Positions 43,944-52,369 of a DNA stretch of 64,000 bases are shown in pieces; position 1 is the stretch's first letter; each line of letters opens with the position of its first letter. The position numbers and the translations under genes are program-made. The stretch is from the NCBI RefSeq assembly GCF_024746835.1, contig NZ_CP080531.1:7274001-7338000 (forward strand). The letters run 5' to 3'. The DNA is from Mesorhizobium sp. AR02. GTDB taxonomy: Bacteria; Pseudomonadota; Alphaproteobacteria; Rhizobiales; Rhizobiaceae. The notes under the pieces are model-generated. The model saw nothing but the letters and a program-made list of their open reading frames with translations. It was not told the DNA's origin and did no database searches.

Positions 43944-44890
43944 CAGAACGCTTCCGGATGCATCGCCTTGGCGATCTTGGCGATCGCCTCGATGTTGGCC
44001 GGCCCGGGCGTCAGTTCGGCATAGCGAAGGGCAACGAAGCGCTCATTTTTGACCGCGTCGGTCTCCTTCATGGCCGGATGCGCTTTCAAAAAATCGAGCA
44101 ATTTCTTGTAGCCGCCGCCGTCCTGGTAATCGAGCAGGATGAGGAACTGCGGATTGCGCGACGCCACCGTTTCCCAGTCGGTGTTGCCCCAGCTGGTGTC
44201 CATGTCGGCCATGATGTTGTCACCGCCGGCCGCCGTGATCATGGCGCTCGGGATGGCGAATTTTCCGGCGGTGAACGGCTTGTCCTCGCCTGAGTCATAG
44301 AGGAACACGCGCGTTCCCTTGCGATCGCCGACCTTGGCGGTGATATCCGCGAGTTGCGCCTTCCAGCCGGCAACAAGCTTCTCGGCTTCGGCGTCCTTGC
44401 CAAAGATCTTGCCCAGCTTTTCGACGTCGCCATACAGCAGGTCCATCGAGGCGGCGGGCCGGCCCTTGTCGAGATGGACGCAGCTTTCGGTCAGCACCAG
44501 CGTCTTGATGCCGTGCGGGGCGAGCGTGTCAGGCGTCACGTCACCGCCCGGCTTCATGCCATAGTACCAGCCGGCGAAGAAGAAATCGGGCTCGACCGCG
44601 ACGAGGTTTTCGAGCGTCGGGTATTTTGGCGCCAGTTCCGGAATGGACCCCTGCTCGGCCTTGAATTCGGGGCCGACCTTGTACCATCCGGTGATGCCGG
44701 TCAGGCCGACGATCGACGGCTGCAGCTTCAGCGCGAAGGCCATCTCAGCCATGTTGAGATCGTGGATGACGGCGCGCTTGGGCGGTGCATCGAAGGTCAG
44801 CGGTTTGCCGCAGCTATCGACCGTGACCGGGAAGGCGAAGGCCGTCGAGGCCAGCAGCGAGAAGACGAGCGACAGTGCGAGACGTTTCAC
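43943..44890 (-). CDS. ABC transporter periplasmic binding protein (BtuF/FhuD-type)
   Basis: The 315-aa protein has a clear signal peptide (MKRLALSLVFSLLASTAFA) and a class III periplasmic-binding fold (RAVIHDLNMAEMAFAL and a long backbone helix). No lipobox is present, so it is soluble in the periplasm. It delivers its ligand to the FecCD permease downstream. Substrate specificity is inferred only from the upstream cobalamin riboswitch; a siderophore is the alternative. Confidence 0.88.
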   Translation of the reverse strand: MKRLALSLVFSLLASTAFAFPVTVDSCGKPLTFDAPPKRAVIHDLNMAEMAFALKLQPSIVGLTGITGWYKVGPEFKAEQGSIPELAPKYPTLENLVAVEPDFFFAGWYYGMKPGGDVTPDTLAPHGIKTLVLTESCVHLDKGRPAASMDLLYGDVEKLGKIFGKDAEAEKLVAGWKAQLADITAKVGDRKGTRVFLYDSGEDKPFTAGKFAIPSAMITAAGGDNIMADMDTSWGNTDWETVASRNPQFLILLDYQDGGGYKKLLDFLKAHPAMKETDAVKNERFVALRYAELTPGPANIEAIAKIAKAMHPEAF

Positions 44891-44937
44891 GGATTTTGCT
44901 CCTTGGTTGAACAGTGTCGGATGAAGGCAGGTTTCGA

Positions 44938-45726
44938 TCAGGATGGCGGCGCGGCGCGGTTCGGAACATCGAACACCGTCAGTTCGCGGTCCTCGGTGGG
45001 GTGGCGCAGGCGAAACACGTCGACGCCGAAAATCTCGCGGATCAGTTTTTGCGTCAGCGCCTCACGGGGCGCCGCCAGCGCATGCAGCCGCGCTTCGTGC
45101 ATCACCGCGACTCTGGTGGCGAAGGGCGCCACCAGAGCCAGATCGTGCAGCACCGCGATCACCGTCATGCCGAAGCCGGCCACGAGTTCGAGCAGTTCCG
45201 CACGGGCGCGCGGGTCGAGATGGTTGGTCGGCTCGTCGAGGAACAGCACTTTCGGTTGCTGTGCGATGGCGCGCGCAAGCTGGGCGCGTTGACGTTCCCC
45301 GCCCGACAGCGAGCCGATGCTGCGGCCAAGCAGCGGCAACAGCCCGGTCCGGCGCAGCGCGTCGACGACAATGTCGCGTTCCTCGCTCCTGCGCCTCAGG
45401 CCGGCATGCGGGACGCGGCCAAGCTCGACATAGTCGATCACCGCCAGCCGCGGATCCGGCTGGTCGGTCTGGCCGACAACGGCGATGTGCAATGCCCGTT
45501 CGGCGGCAGAAATCCTGTCCAGGCGGCGCCCGCCAAGCTTCACCTCGCCCGAACTTGGCCTGAGCATGCCAGACAGCATGCGCAGCAGCGTCGTCTTGCC
45601 GGCGCCGTTGGGGCCGATAATGGCGAGGCGATCACCAGCGGCAACCGACAGGCTGACCGCATGGACCAAGTCCCGGCCATTCGCCATGGCGCCCAGATCG
45701 CTGGCCTCAAGAAGCGGCATTGTCAT
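44938..45726 (-). CDS. ABC transporter ATPase (BtuD/FecE-type)
   Basis: The 262-aa ATPase has Walker A GPNGAGKTTLL, signature LSGGERQRAQLARA, Walker B VLFLDEPTNHLD and the H-loop in VIAVLHDLAL. It powers the FecCD permease. The ATG at 45726 overlaps the stop of the DUF1636 gene by 4 nt, so the two are translationally coupled. The order riboswitch, DUF1636, ATPase, binding protein, permease reads in one direction. Confidence 0.94.
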   Translation of the reverse strand: MTMPLLEASDLGAMANGRDLVHAVSLSVAAGDRLAIIGPNGAGKTTLLRMLSGMLRPSSGEVKLGGRRLDRISAAERALHIAVVGQTDQPDPRLAVIDYVELGRVPHAGLRRRSEERDIVVDALRRTGLLPLLGRSIGSLSGGERQRAQLARAIAQQPKVLFLDEPTNHLDPRARAELLELVAGFGMTVIAVLHDLALVAPFATRVAVMHEARLHALAAPREALTQKLIREIFGVDVFRLRHPTEDRELTVFDVPNRAAPPS

Positions 45727-46190
45727 CGACTATCACCCGCAAGCTTGGCAGGTGCCGGGATGCGGGCCAGCGTCTTGCCGGCCAGTCGCGGCGGACGTTG
45801 TCCGGAATTGCACCAGCCGTCTGCCAGCGACGCATAGAGCCTGGCAAATCGCACGAGATCGCCGGCGTCGGCCTCGGCGTCGATGGAGCCGAAGAGGTAG
45901 GAAGCCTTGCCCGGCGCCTGGAAGGCCACCGTCAGCGGCCGCGCGCAGCCCGCCATGCATTCAACGCCTTCGATCGTGAAGCCATGCGCCACGGCGGGTT
46001 CATGGTGGGCCGAGAGCCGGGAACGCAAATCGCTGCACAAGGCTTCGCCCGACCTGGTCCCTGTCGGAACGTCACGGCAAAGCGTGCACACGATGATGCG
46101 ATGATCGATGGAGCCGTCCAACTTTCCGTCACTTTCCAAAACTGGCGACGGAAGGATGTTGGCGAGCCGGCCGACAAGACCGACGTCCAC
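45723..46190 (-). CDS. DUF1636 family Cys-rich protein
   Basis: The 155-aa protein has the DUF1636 metal-site-like cysteines: VCTLCRDV (C-x-x-C) and VECMAGCARPL (C-x3-C). The second half holds SYLFGSIDAEADAGDL and PRLAGKTLARIPAP. The family resembles thioredoxin-like ferredoxins and is often linked to cobalamin or metal genes. No ATG is near; I choose a GTG at 46190 because GGGAGG precedes it by a few nt. A TTG at 46121 is the alternative. It is first after the cobalamin riboswitch. Confidence 0.78.
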   Translation of the reverse strand: MDVGLVGRLANILPSPVLESDGKLDGSIDHRIIVCTLCRDVPTGTRSGEALCSDLRSRLSAHHEPAVAHGFTIEGVECMAGCARPLTVAFQAPGKASYLFGSIDAEADAGDLVRFARLYASLADGWCNSGQRPPRLAGKTLARIPAPAKLAGDSR

Positions 46191-46227
46191 GTTTCCTCCC
46201 GGCACACCCCGTCCGGTCAACTCAGTG

Positions 46228-46417
46228 ATGGCAGGTCTCCTGGCTCGCGGGTCTTTGCGCAATCCGGCCTTCCCAGCCTTGCCGGCCAGTGGCATGTCGG
46301 ATCTTGCTCACCGCTTACAGTTGCGGGGGCAGCCACGGCCTCGACCCTTTGAGGGCTTCACCGTGTTCCCTTTTCACCCCTTGCCTTTCGACGCGGGGAC
46401 CATCACCGGGCCATCGT
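46228..46417 (-). promoter_or_regulatory. Cobalamin riboswitch
   Basis: Read on the - strand, the element contains the conserved GGTGAAGCCC, the core GGCTGCCCCCGCAACTGTAA (B12 box region), GCCACTGG, GGGAAGGCCGG and the closing GCGAGCCAGGAGACCTGCC. These match the adenosylcobalamin aptamer in order and spacing. It ends about 38 nt before the GTG of the DUF1636 gene, so ligand binding could hide that ribosome-binding site. It predicts repression of the whole importer by cobalamin. Confidence 0.95.
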
Positions 46418-46580
46418 AGTTTTCCGCCGATCGCGCCGCAACGGTTTTTTGGTCCGAGCTCGAACGCATCCACAAAATCAATTTGTTATAACATTACATA
46501 TCTCACCAGGCGACGCTGTCAATCCCGGATCGGTAACGGTCATCGAAACATCGGAAAATTTTCAGAAGCCGATCGGGATT

Positions 46581-47300
46581 TCAGGGCCCGAAACGCCGAT
46601 TGAGAACGTGCTGGTGAACGACGATCTCGCGCTCGATCGCGAACAGGCCCGAACCCTGCGACTGGTAGCGGTCGCCCCAGAGTTGGCCGGCGGTGGCGAT
46701 GTCGATAAGGCTGATGGCCATGACGACAAGCTCGCCCTGACGGCGCAGCGACCCTTCCACCAGATAGTCGGCGCCGATACGGGCACGGACCTGCGGCCAC
46801 TCGGCGCGGCCGAACGACGTGAAGGAAAAGCTGGAGTTCCGCGCAAGCACCGTGATGGTGCCGAAGCGCGCGACACCGTTGATCAGATCCTCGGCGAAAC
46901 CGTCGACCATGGCCTCGTCGGCCGGATCGCCGCTCTCGTTGCGGAAGCGCACCACCGCCACGATCGGTTGCGAGCCGATCTCGGGCGCTGCCTCGGCCCC
47001 GGCGGCGAGCATGTAGCCCCGCTTTGGGACGGTGCGCACCATGTCCTCGCCGATCGCCTTGCGGATCTCGCGGATCGATTGCGTGAGCGAATCCTCAGTG
47101 ACGTAGACACCGGGCCAGACGGCATCCATCAGCTCCGATTTCGGCACGACGCGGCCCATGTTGTGGGCAAGGTGTGAAAGCAGCGCGTAGGCCTTGGGGC
47201 GCAGGAACAGCGGCTCGTTGACGCCGCGCAGCGTTCCCATCGACAGGTCCAGCGTGAACCCGCCGAAACGGAAAATCTGGTCGGCAACCGCCGTCCTCAT
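46581..47300 (-). CDS. Winged-helix (CadC/OmpR-type) regulator, probably truncated
   Basis: The 239-aa protein has an N-terminal OmpR/PhoB-type DNA-binding domain (LRPKAYALLSHLAHNMGRVV, then a wing RTVPKRGYML). A TolB/FlgO-like segment follows (IVAVVRFRNESGDPADEAMVDGFAEDL). Family members usually continue with a TPR region to 450-550 residues; here the protein stops after GLFAIEREIVVHQHVLNRRFGP-like residues that no longer resemble the family. I start at ATG 47300 after GGAGGGG. It is divergent from the AraC-type gene. Confidence 0.75.
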   Translation of the reverse strand: MRTAVADQIFRFGGFTLDLSMGTLRGVNEPLFLRPKAYALLSHLAHNMGRVVPKSELMDAVWPGVYVTEDSLTQSIREIRKAIGEDMVRTVPKRGYMLAAGAEAAPEIGSQPIVAVVRFRNESGDPADEAMVDGFAEDLINGVARFGTITVLARNSSFSFTSFGRAEWPQVRARIGADYLVEGSLRRQGELVVMAISLIDIATAGQLWGDRYQSQGSGLFAIEREIVVHQHVLNRRFGP

Positions 47301-47450
47301 CGGGACACCCCTCCCCGGACATTGGGTCGTGCAGCATCGATTCCCACATCGGACGCGGCACGGACACATGCATTATTGCCCAATGCGCAATTTCGATCAA
47401 ACTGGCCGTCGACACGGTCAGTAATGTCAGCGCGCCAAATGCGAGGAGCC

Positions 47451-48284
47451 ATGAACCCGATCGAGAAAGCGCTGTGGTTTGTCGAGAGCCATCTGCCTGA
47501 GGCAATCTCGCTCGACGACGTCGCCCAAAGCAGCGGTGTGTCGCGCTTCCACGTGACGCGCGCCTTCGGTGCCGCCACCGGCCGCTCCGTCATGGGCTAT
47601 ATGCGGGCGCGGCGCTTGAGCGAAGCGGCGCGCAGGCTGGCCGGCGGGGCACCCGACATCCTCTTGGTGGCGCTCGACGCCGGCTACAACTCGCATGAGG
47701 CTTTCACCCGTGCCTTCCGCGACCAGTTCGGCACCACGCCGGAGCTGGTGCGCGCGCAAGGCTCGACCAAGACCCTCGACCTCGTGGAGCCGATCCTGAT
47801 GGACCAATCCCTTCTCGCCAACCTCGAACCACCGCGCTTCGAGACCAGCCGGCCGTTCCTGATCGCCGGGCTCGGCGAACGCTACAGCTGCGAAACCAGC
47901 GCCGCGATTCCGATGCAGTGGCAACGCTTCGGCCCTTACATCGGCAACATCCCGGGCGAGACCGGCGACGTTGCCTATGGCGTCTGCGTCAACGGCGACG
48001 ATGCCGGCAATTTCGACTACATCGCCGGTGTCGAAGTGTCAGACTTTTCCGACCTCCCCAAGGAATTCAGCCGCGTGCGCATACCGGCGCAGAAATATGC
48101 GGTGTTTTCGCATCGCGAGCACATCTCGACCATCCGCCGCACCGTCAACACGATCTGGAACAAATGGCTGCCGGCCTCCGGGCACGAGATATCGGACGCG
48201 CCCGAATTCGAACGCTATGGCCCGGAGTTCGATCCGCGCAGCGGCAATGGCGGGCTGGAGATCTGGATACCGGTGAAATCTTAG
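47451..48284 (+). CDS. AraC family regulator with GyrI-like effector domain
   Basis: The 277-aa protein joins two AraC helix-turn-helix motifs (LDDVAQSSGVSRFHVTRAF and DILLVALDAGYNSHEAFTRA, residues about 20-100) to a C-terminal GyrI-like/Bacillus BmrR-type ligand domain (about 125-277). This is the Rob/SbmC architecture that senses drugs or other small hydrophobic ligands. The ATG at 47451 follows GAGGAGCC. A divergent promoter region of 150 nt separates it from the CadC-like gene. Confidence 0.9.
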   Translation: MNPIEKALWFVESHLPEAISLDDVAQSSGVSRFHVTRAFGAATGRSVMGYMRARRLSEAARRLAGGAPDILLVALDAGYNSHEAFTRAFRDQFGTTPELVRAQGSTKTLDLVEPILMDQSLLANLEPPRFETSRPFLIAGLGERYSCETSAAIPMQWQRFGPYIGNIPGETGDVAYGVCVNGDDAGNFDYIAGVEVSDFSDLPKEFSRVRIPAQKYAVFSHREHISTIRRTVNTIWNKWLPASGHEISDAPEFERYGPEFDPRSGNGGLEIWIPVKS

Positions 48285-48337
48285 GTATCGCGCGACCGTA
48301 CCTTGGTGTGTGGCCAAGGTACGGTCCGCCGCTCCGC

Positions 48338-48652
48338 CTACTCCACGGTGAGAGCGACCTCGTAGAGGCCGGGATGGGCCTGACCCAAGGCCTGGTTGCG
48401 ATCGAGAAAGCCGCTGCTGCGCAGATGCTCGAAGACCCGCCGCATGGCCGCTTGGTCGTGCGCCTGGGCGTAGTTGACGACACGTGTGCCGTCGAGACTT
48501 CGGTGCAGGCTGGCGGACATCCAGCCGGGAACGCCACGGCAACTCGTTGCCGCCTCCCGCAGCAGATCGATCAGTGCCTGCTGTCCGCCTTCGGGCACGG
48601 TGAAGACATTGATCTGGGTGATGATGCCGGTGTCGGCGCGAATGATGGGCAT
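48338..48652 (-). CDS. Antibiotic biosynthesis monooxygenase (ABM) domain protein
   Basis: The 104-aa protein has one ABM ferredoxin-like fold: a first strand with ITQINVFTVPEGGQQALIDLL, then a mid-protein GWMSASLHRSLDGTRVVNYAQ strand pair. ABM proteins include anthrone oxygenases and heme- or quinone-related enzymes and usually form dimers. AAGGAG lies 8 nt before the ATG at 48652. The frame stays open upstream to 48736 but has no homology-like sequence. Confidence 0.88.
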   Translation of the reverse strand: MPIIRADTGIITQINVFTVPEGGQQALIDLLREAATSCRGVPGWMSASLHRSLDGTRVVNYAQAHDQAAMRRVFEHLRSSGFLDRNQALGQAHPGLYEVALTVE

Positions 48653-48908
48653 TTTGCTTCTCCTTCGTTGGCGGCTGGCAAACGAAGGAACGCCGATCAG
48701 CGAAAACCCCGAACGCCAAGCCAGGCGTAAAACCACGCCGTGGGCTTGCCGTGGGTTCCCATATGGGATGGGAACGGAGCTTCCAGTTGGTGGAAGGGAG
48801 CGGGTTTACCGTTTGCCGCTCCAGGGTCCTTTTCGACCCGTGTTCCATAGCATCGGCGCAAGCCGCCAACAACCGCGCATCATGGCAACGGATGCCGAAG
48901 CGAGTTCG

Positions 48909-49859
48909 CTATAGGTCGAGATCCCAATTCTGGCCAACCAGATCCTTGCCGAAGGAATGGTGGGGCTCTTCCTCGATCAATTTCAAGCCGGCCGCCTGGT
49001 AGATGTGCCGGGCGGCGGTCAGGATGTCGTTGGTCCACAAGGTCAGCGTCTTGTAGCCCTTGGCGCGGGCAAAGCCGATGCACTCCTCGACCAGCCGCTT
49101 GCCGATACCGAGGCCGCGCGCCGAAGGTTCGACATAGAGCAGGCGCAGCTTCGCCACCTGATCCGACTTGCGCACGACGAAGACCGAGCCGACGATCTCG
49201 CCATCGCGCTCGGCGATCCAGCTGCGCTCCCATTTCGGGTCGAAGGATTTGACGAACGCTGCGAGGATTTCGGCGACCAGCGCCTCATAGGTTTCGTCCC
49301 AGCCATAGTCCTGCGCGTAGAGCATTCCTTGCCGGCGCGTGACCCAGCCGATGTCGCCGACCTGCAGCGGCCGCAACAGATAGGGGATTTTCGGCTCGGC
49401 GCTTTCGCCCAGCAGCGCCTGAACCGTGCGCATGGATTTCACCAGCCGGTCCTGCTCCGACGCCGGCAGCCGGTCGAGCAAGGCCGCGACCTGGTCGTGC
49501 GAATCCTTGTTCAGCGGTGCGAAAGCATTCCTGCCCGTCGGGGTCAGTACAATCGACGATTGCCTGGCGTCCGATACCAGCGTCGACCGGGAGATGAGGT
49601 GAAGGGCCTCGAACTTCTTCAACAGACGGCTGACATAGCCGGCATCGAGACCGAGGTCGCGCCCGAGGTCGGTCGCGGTCAGGCCGTCGCGGTGCGCCAG
49701 CTCGTAGAGCACGCGCGCCTCGGTCAGCGAGAAGGCGCTTTTCAGCAGCCCTTCGTCGAGCAGCCCGATCTGGCGGGTGTAGAAGCGGTTGAAGGCCCGC
49801 ACCGCATCGATCAGCTCTTTGTTGGACGCATCGTTGTCGGCCTGATGATGAATCGTCAT
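48909..49859 (-). CDS. MarR-type HTH / GNAT acetyltransferase fusion
   Basis: The 316-aa protein joins an N-terminal MarR domain (residues about 10-150, LTATDLGRDLGLDAGYVSRLL recognition region) to a C-terminal GNAT domain (about 155-316). The GNAT acetyl-CoA loop reads ARGLGIGKRLVEECI (R/Q-x-x-G-x-G/A). Such fusions are common in bacteria and combine ligand or DNA sensing with acetyl transfer. The ATG at 49859 is preceded by an acceptable GGAGAT. Its own targets are not evident from the neighbours. Confidence 0.92.
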   Translation of the reverse strand: MTIHHQADNDASNKELIDAVRAFNRFYTRQIGLLDEGLLKSAFSLTEARVLYELAHRDGLTATDLGRDLGLDAGYVSRLLKKFEALHLISRSTLVSDARQSSIVLTPTGRNAFAPLNKDSHDQVAALLDRLPASEQDRLVKSMRTVQALLGESAEPKIPYLLRPLQVGDIGWVTRRQGMLYAQDYGWDETYEALVAEILAAFVKSFDPKWERSWIAERDGEIVGSVFVVRKSDQVAKLRLLYVEPSARGLGIGKRLVEECIGFARAKGYKTLTLWTNDILTAARHIYQAAGLKLIEEEPHHSFGKDLVGQNWDLDL

Positions 49860-49920
49860 GGGTATCTCCTGTATTCACAGGATCAACCATTTACTTGACT
49901 GGGTCAATTATCCGAGTTGA

Positions 49921-51066
49921 TCACATCATCGGCAACACTGGCCAGCGATCGACGATCTTGCCCTGGGAAAGCACCGCGATCGGCCCGAATTGCTGCAGCA
50001 CGGCCTCGCTCTGCGTCGGTCGCAGGAAGGCGTAATCGCCCGGCCTGGTGATGGCATTGGCGGGCAGGCCCATGAATTGCTGATTGGACGAGAGGCCGAG
50101 CAGGCCGTTCGTCTTCATGCCTTCGGGAAAGATCGGTTCGGCCATCCATTTGCCGCCATAGAGATAGCAACCCTTGCGGGGAAATCGGCCAAGCGCCTGC
50201 AGCAGGCGCGAAACGGCCGGCGGACCCGGCAGCATCGGCTCGACCACTTTCAGGATCGGCGTCGCGATGAAGGCCGCCGGCAAGAAACCGTCGAGGCCAG
50301 GCGTGTCGAAATCGCTGGGCAGCACGAAGGCCGAACCCATCGACACTTCATTGGCAATGCCGCCATGATGAAGCAGCGCGGTCTTGCTGCCGCCTATGTT
50401 GAGGATGCGGCGCTGGTCCATGCCGAGGCGCGCCACGAAAGCGGCGGCCCGCTCCGAGGCCTGCGCCAATGCTTTCGCCGGGCCGCCGAACAGGCCGGGA
50501 ATGTGCGGTGCGTGCGCCTCATAGGCCATGACGCCTTGGCAATGCAGCCGTTTGTGGGCCGGCAGCGCGCTTAACGCTTTCGACAAAGTCTCCGGGCTGG
50601 CGAAGCCGCCACGATGCAGCCCGACATCGATCTCGAAGGCGACGCGCAGTTCGATATCGAGTTCAATCGAGAGAGCGCCATATTCCGCCAGCCTCTCCTG
50701 GGTATCGATCAGCCAGCGAACCCGCGACCAGGCCACATCGCCTCTGGAAAGCACCGCCCTTGCCGCCCCGACCGGCATCGGCTTGCCGTACAGCAGATCC
50801 GCATCTGGAAACGCCTTCAGCACTGCCTCGCTGATCGGCGGATGGAAGGTCATCAAGCGATCGGTTCCAAGCGTCTTGCCGATATGCGAAAGCAGCGGCA
50901 GGCAAGCGAGCGACTTGTCGACCAGCCGCACGGCAAGGCCGGGATCAAGCCTCGCTTTGACCAGCGCAATGTTGCTGTCCAGCCGATCGCGGTCGAGCAG
51001 CAGGCAGGGTTGGAAGATGTCGGCTTGCTTCAGCGCTTGCGAAAGCGTGGCAAAATAGGCGCTCAT
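49921..51066 (-). CDS. DSD1/D-threonine-aldolase-like PLP enzyme
   Basis: The 381-aa protein has an N-terminal alanine-racemase-type PLP barrel; the likely Schiff-base lysine is in RLVDKSLACL, near residue 50. A C-terminal beta domain carries metal ligands expected for D-serine dehydratase or D-threonine aldolase. Annotated relatives are called amino acid deaminase/aldolase. The ATG at 51066 overlaps the stop of the FAD-oxidase gene by 4 nt. It is the last gene of a three-gene operon with an MFS transporter under a TetR regulator. Confidence 0.85.
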   Translation of the reverse strand: MSAYFATLSQALKQADIFQPCLLLDRDRLDSNIALVKARLDPGLAVRLVDKSLACLPLLSHIGKTLGTDRLMTFHPPISEAVLKAFPDADLLYGKPMPVGAARAVLSRGDVAWSRVRWLIDTQERLAEYGALSIELDIELRVAFEIDVGLHRGGFASPETLSKALSALPAHKRLHCQGVMAYEAHAPHIPGLFGGPAKALAQASERAAAFVARLGMDQRRILNIGGSKTALLHHGGIANEVSMGSAFVLPSDFDTPGLDGFLPAAFIATPILKVVEPMLPGPPAVSRLLQALGRFPRKGCYLYGGKWMAEPIFPEGMKTNGLLGLSSNQQFMGLPANAITRPGDYAFLRPTQSEAVLQQFGPIAVLSQGKIVDRWPVLPMM

Positions 51067-52364
51067 CGTTCGATGCCAAAAGGACTGGGCTCGATGCCGA
51101 ACAGGCCGGCCATATAGGGCGAGACGAAGCGGTTTTGCGGATCGATGTCGCGGCGCACCGCCATGGCATCATCCCAGCGCGGGTATAGCTTCTTGAGGTC
51201 TGCCGCTTTCAGGCTGTGCATCTTGCCCCAATGCGGCCTGCCGCCATATCTGCGGAAGATCGGCTCGGCCGCGCGCATGAACGGCAACGGATCGCTCGCC
51301 GCATCATGGTGGATGGCGATCGAACAGGTCGGCCTGTTGTAGAAGGGCGAGAGCCAGAACTGATCGGCCGCGACGCTGCGCACCTCCATCGGGAAATAGA
51401 CTTCGGGAAAGCGCTTTTCGGTCAGCTCGATGATTTCGGCCAGCGCCTTTGGTCCTTCCTCGAACGGAAGGTGATATTCCATCTCGTTGAATTTGGTCTG
51501 CCGGTCGCTGGCATAGACGTTGAGCCAGTCCTGCACATAGTCCTCAGCCGGCACTTTCGCGACCGCGCCGAGGATCAGCCGCCGACGCAGCGACGGCAGC
51601 CAGGCAAGCCCGGTGCGCAACCGGCGCAGTATGCGCAAAGAGCCCTCATCATCTTCGGTCGGGCGCGCGGTCGTCGCCTCGGTGCTGAAGTCGCTGGCGA
51701 TGAACTGCGCATAGCCTGAGAACGGAATGTAGTAGAATTCGGCCGAGCGGTGCGCGGTCATCATTTTCTCGAAGTCGCGCAGCATGTCGGCGATCGGCAG
51801 CACCCATTTGCGGCGGCGCAGCCGGTAGGTCGCAATGTTATTCAGCGTCACTTCGCTCAAGATACCGAAGGCACCGAGCGCAACGCCGACGGCGTGGATC
51901 GTGTCCTGATCCCCTGCCCGCTTGAAGTCGCGGACCTTGCCAAGACCATCGACGATCTGCACCGTCTCCAATTGCGTGTGATAGGCGCCGAGCGTTGGTC
52001 CCGAGCCATGGGTGGCGGTTCCCAGCGCGCCGCCAATCGCCTGGCGGTCGATGTCGCCCATATTGGGCAGGCCCTGGCCGATGCCTTGCAGGATATGCAT
52101 CAGCGAACCGAGCCGCGTCCCGGCCCGCACGCGCGCCTGATGCCTTTCAGCGTCATGCGAGACCAGCCCTTCCAGTCTCTCCAGAGACAGGATCGTGCCT
52201 TGCGACTTCACCAGCGGCGTGAAGGAATGACCGGCACCGACGACGCGGATTGGGCCTGGTGCCGTTCGCACGAGATCGCCGAGCTCGCCGGCATCGGCGG
52301 GGCTGGCGATCAGCCGAGGTTCAGCTGTTACAAAGCCCGACCAGTTGCTCCAGATGTTCGACAT
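51063..52364 (-). CDS. FAD-linked oxidase, D-arabinono-1,4-lactone oxidase type
   Basis: The 433-aa protein has an N-terminal FAD-binding PCMH domain (PIRVVGAGHSFTPLVKSQGT; then GGALGTATHGSGPTLGAYH). A C-terminal ALO domain carries RYGGRPHWGKMHSL, where the conserved His lies. Family members oxidise sugar lactones or alditols with O2. I start at ATG 52364; a GTG at 52373 overlaps the stop of the MFS gene and is also plausible. It is the middle gene of the TetR-linked operon. Confidence 0.9.
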   Translation of the reverse strand: MSNIWSNWSGFVTAEPRLIASPADAGELGDLVRTAPGPIRVVGAGHSFTPLVKSQGTILSLERLEGLVSHDAERHQARVRAGTRLGSLMHILQGIGQGLPNMGDIDRQAIGGALGTATHGSGPTLGAYHTQLETVQIVDGLGKVRDFKRAGDQDTIHAVGVALGAFGILSEVTLNNIATYRLRRRKWVLPIADMLRDFEKMMTAHRSAEFYYIPFSGYAQFIASDFSTEATTARPTEDDEGSLRILRRLRTGLAWLPSLRRRLILGAVAKVPAEDYVQDWLNVYASDRQTKFNEMEYHLPFEEGPKALAEIIELTEKRFPEVYFPMEVRSVAADQFWLSPFYNRPTCSIAIHHDAASDPLPFMRAAEPIFRRYGGRPHWGKMHSLKAADLKKLYPRWDDAMAVRRDIDPQNRFVSPYMAGLFGIEPSPFGIER

Positions 52365-52369
52365 GGCGC

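Noticed and set aside
46449..47177. A 242-codon + strand open frame opposite the CadC-like regulator
   Set aside because: It is a shadow of the regulator, which has a clear winged-helix domain and a good ribosome-binding site.
48039..48872. A 277-codon - strand open frame around the ABM gene
   Set aside because: It overlaps the AraC gene end and the ABM gene in a different frame and shows no domain; the ABM frame has a good ribosome-binding site and family motifs.
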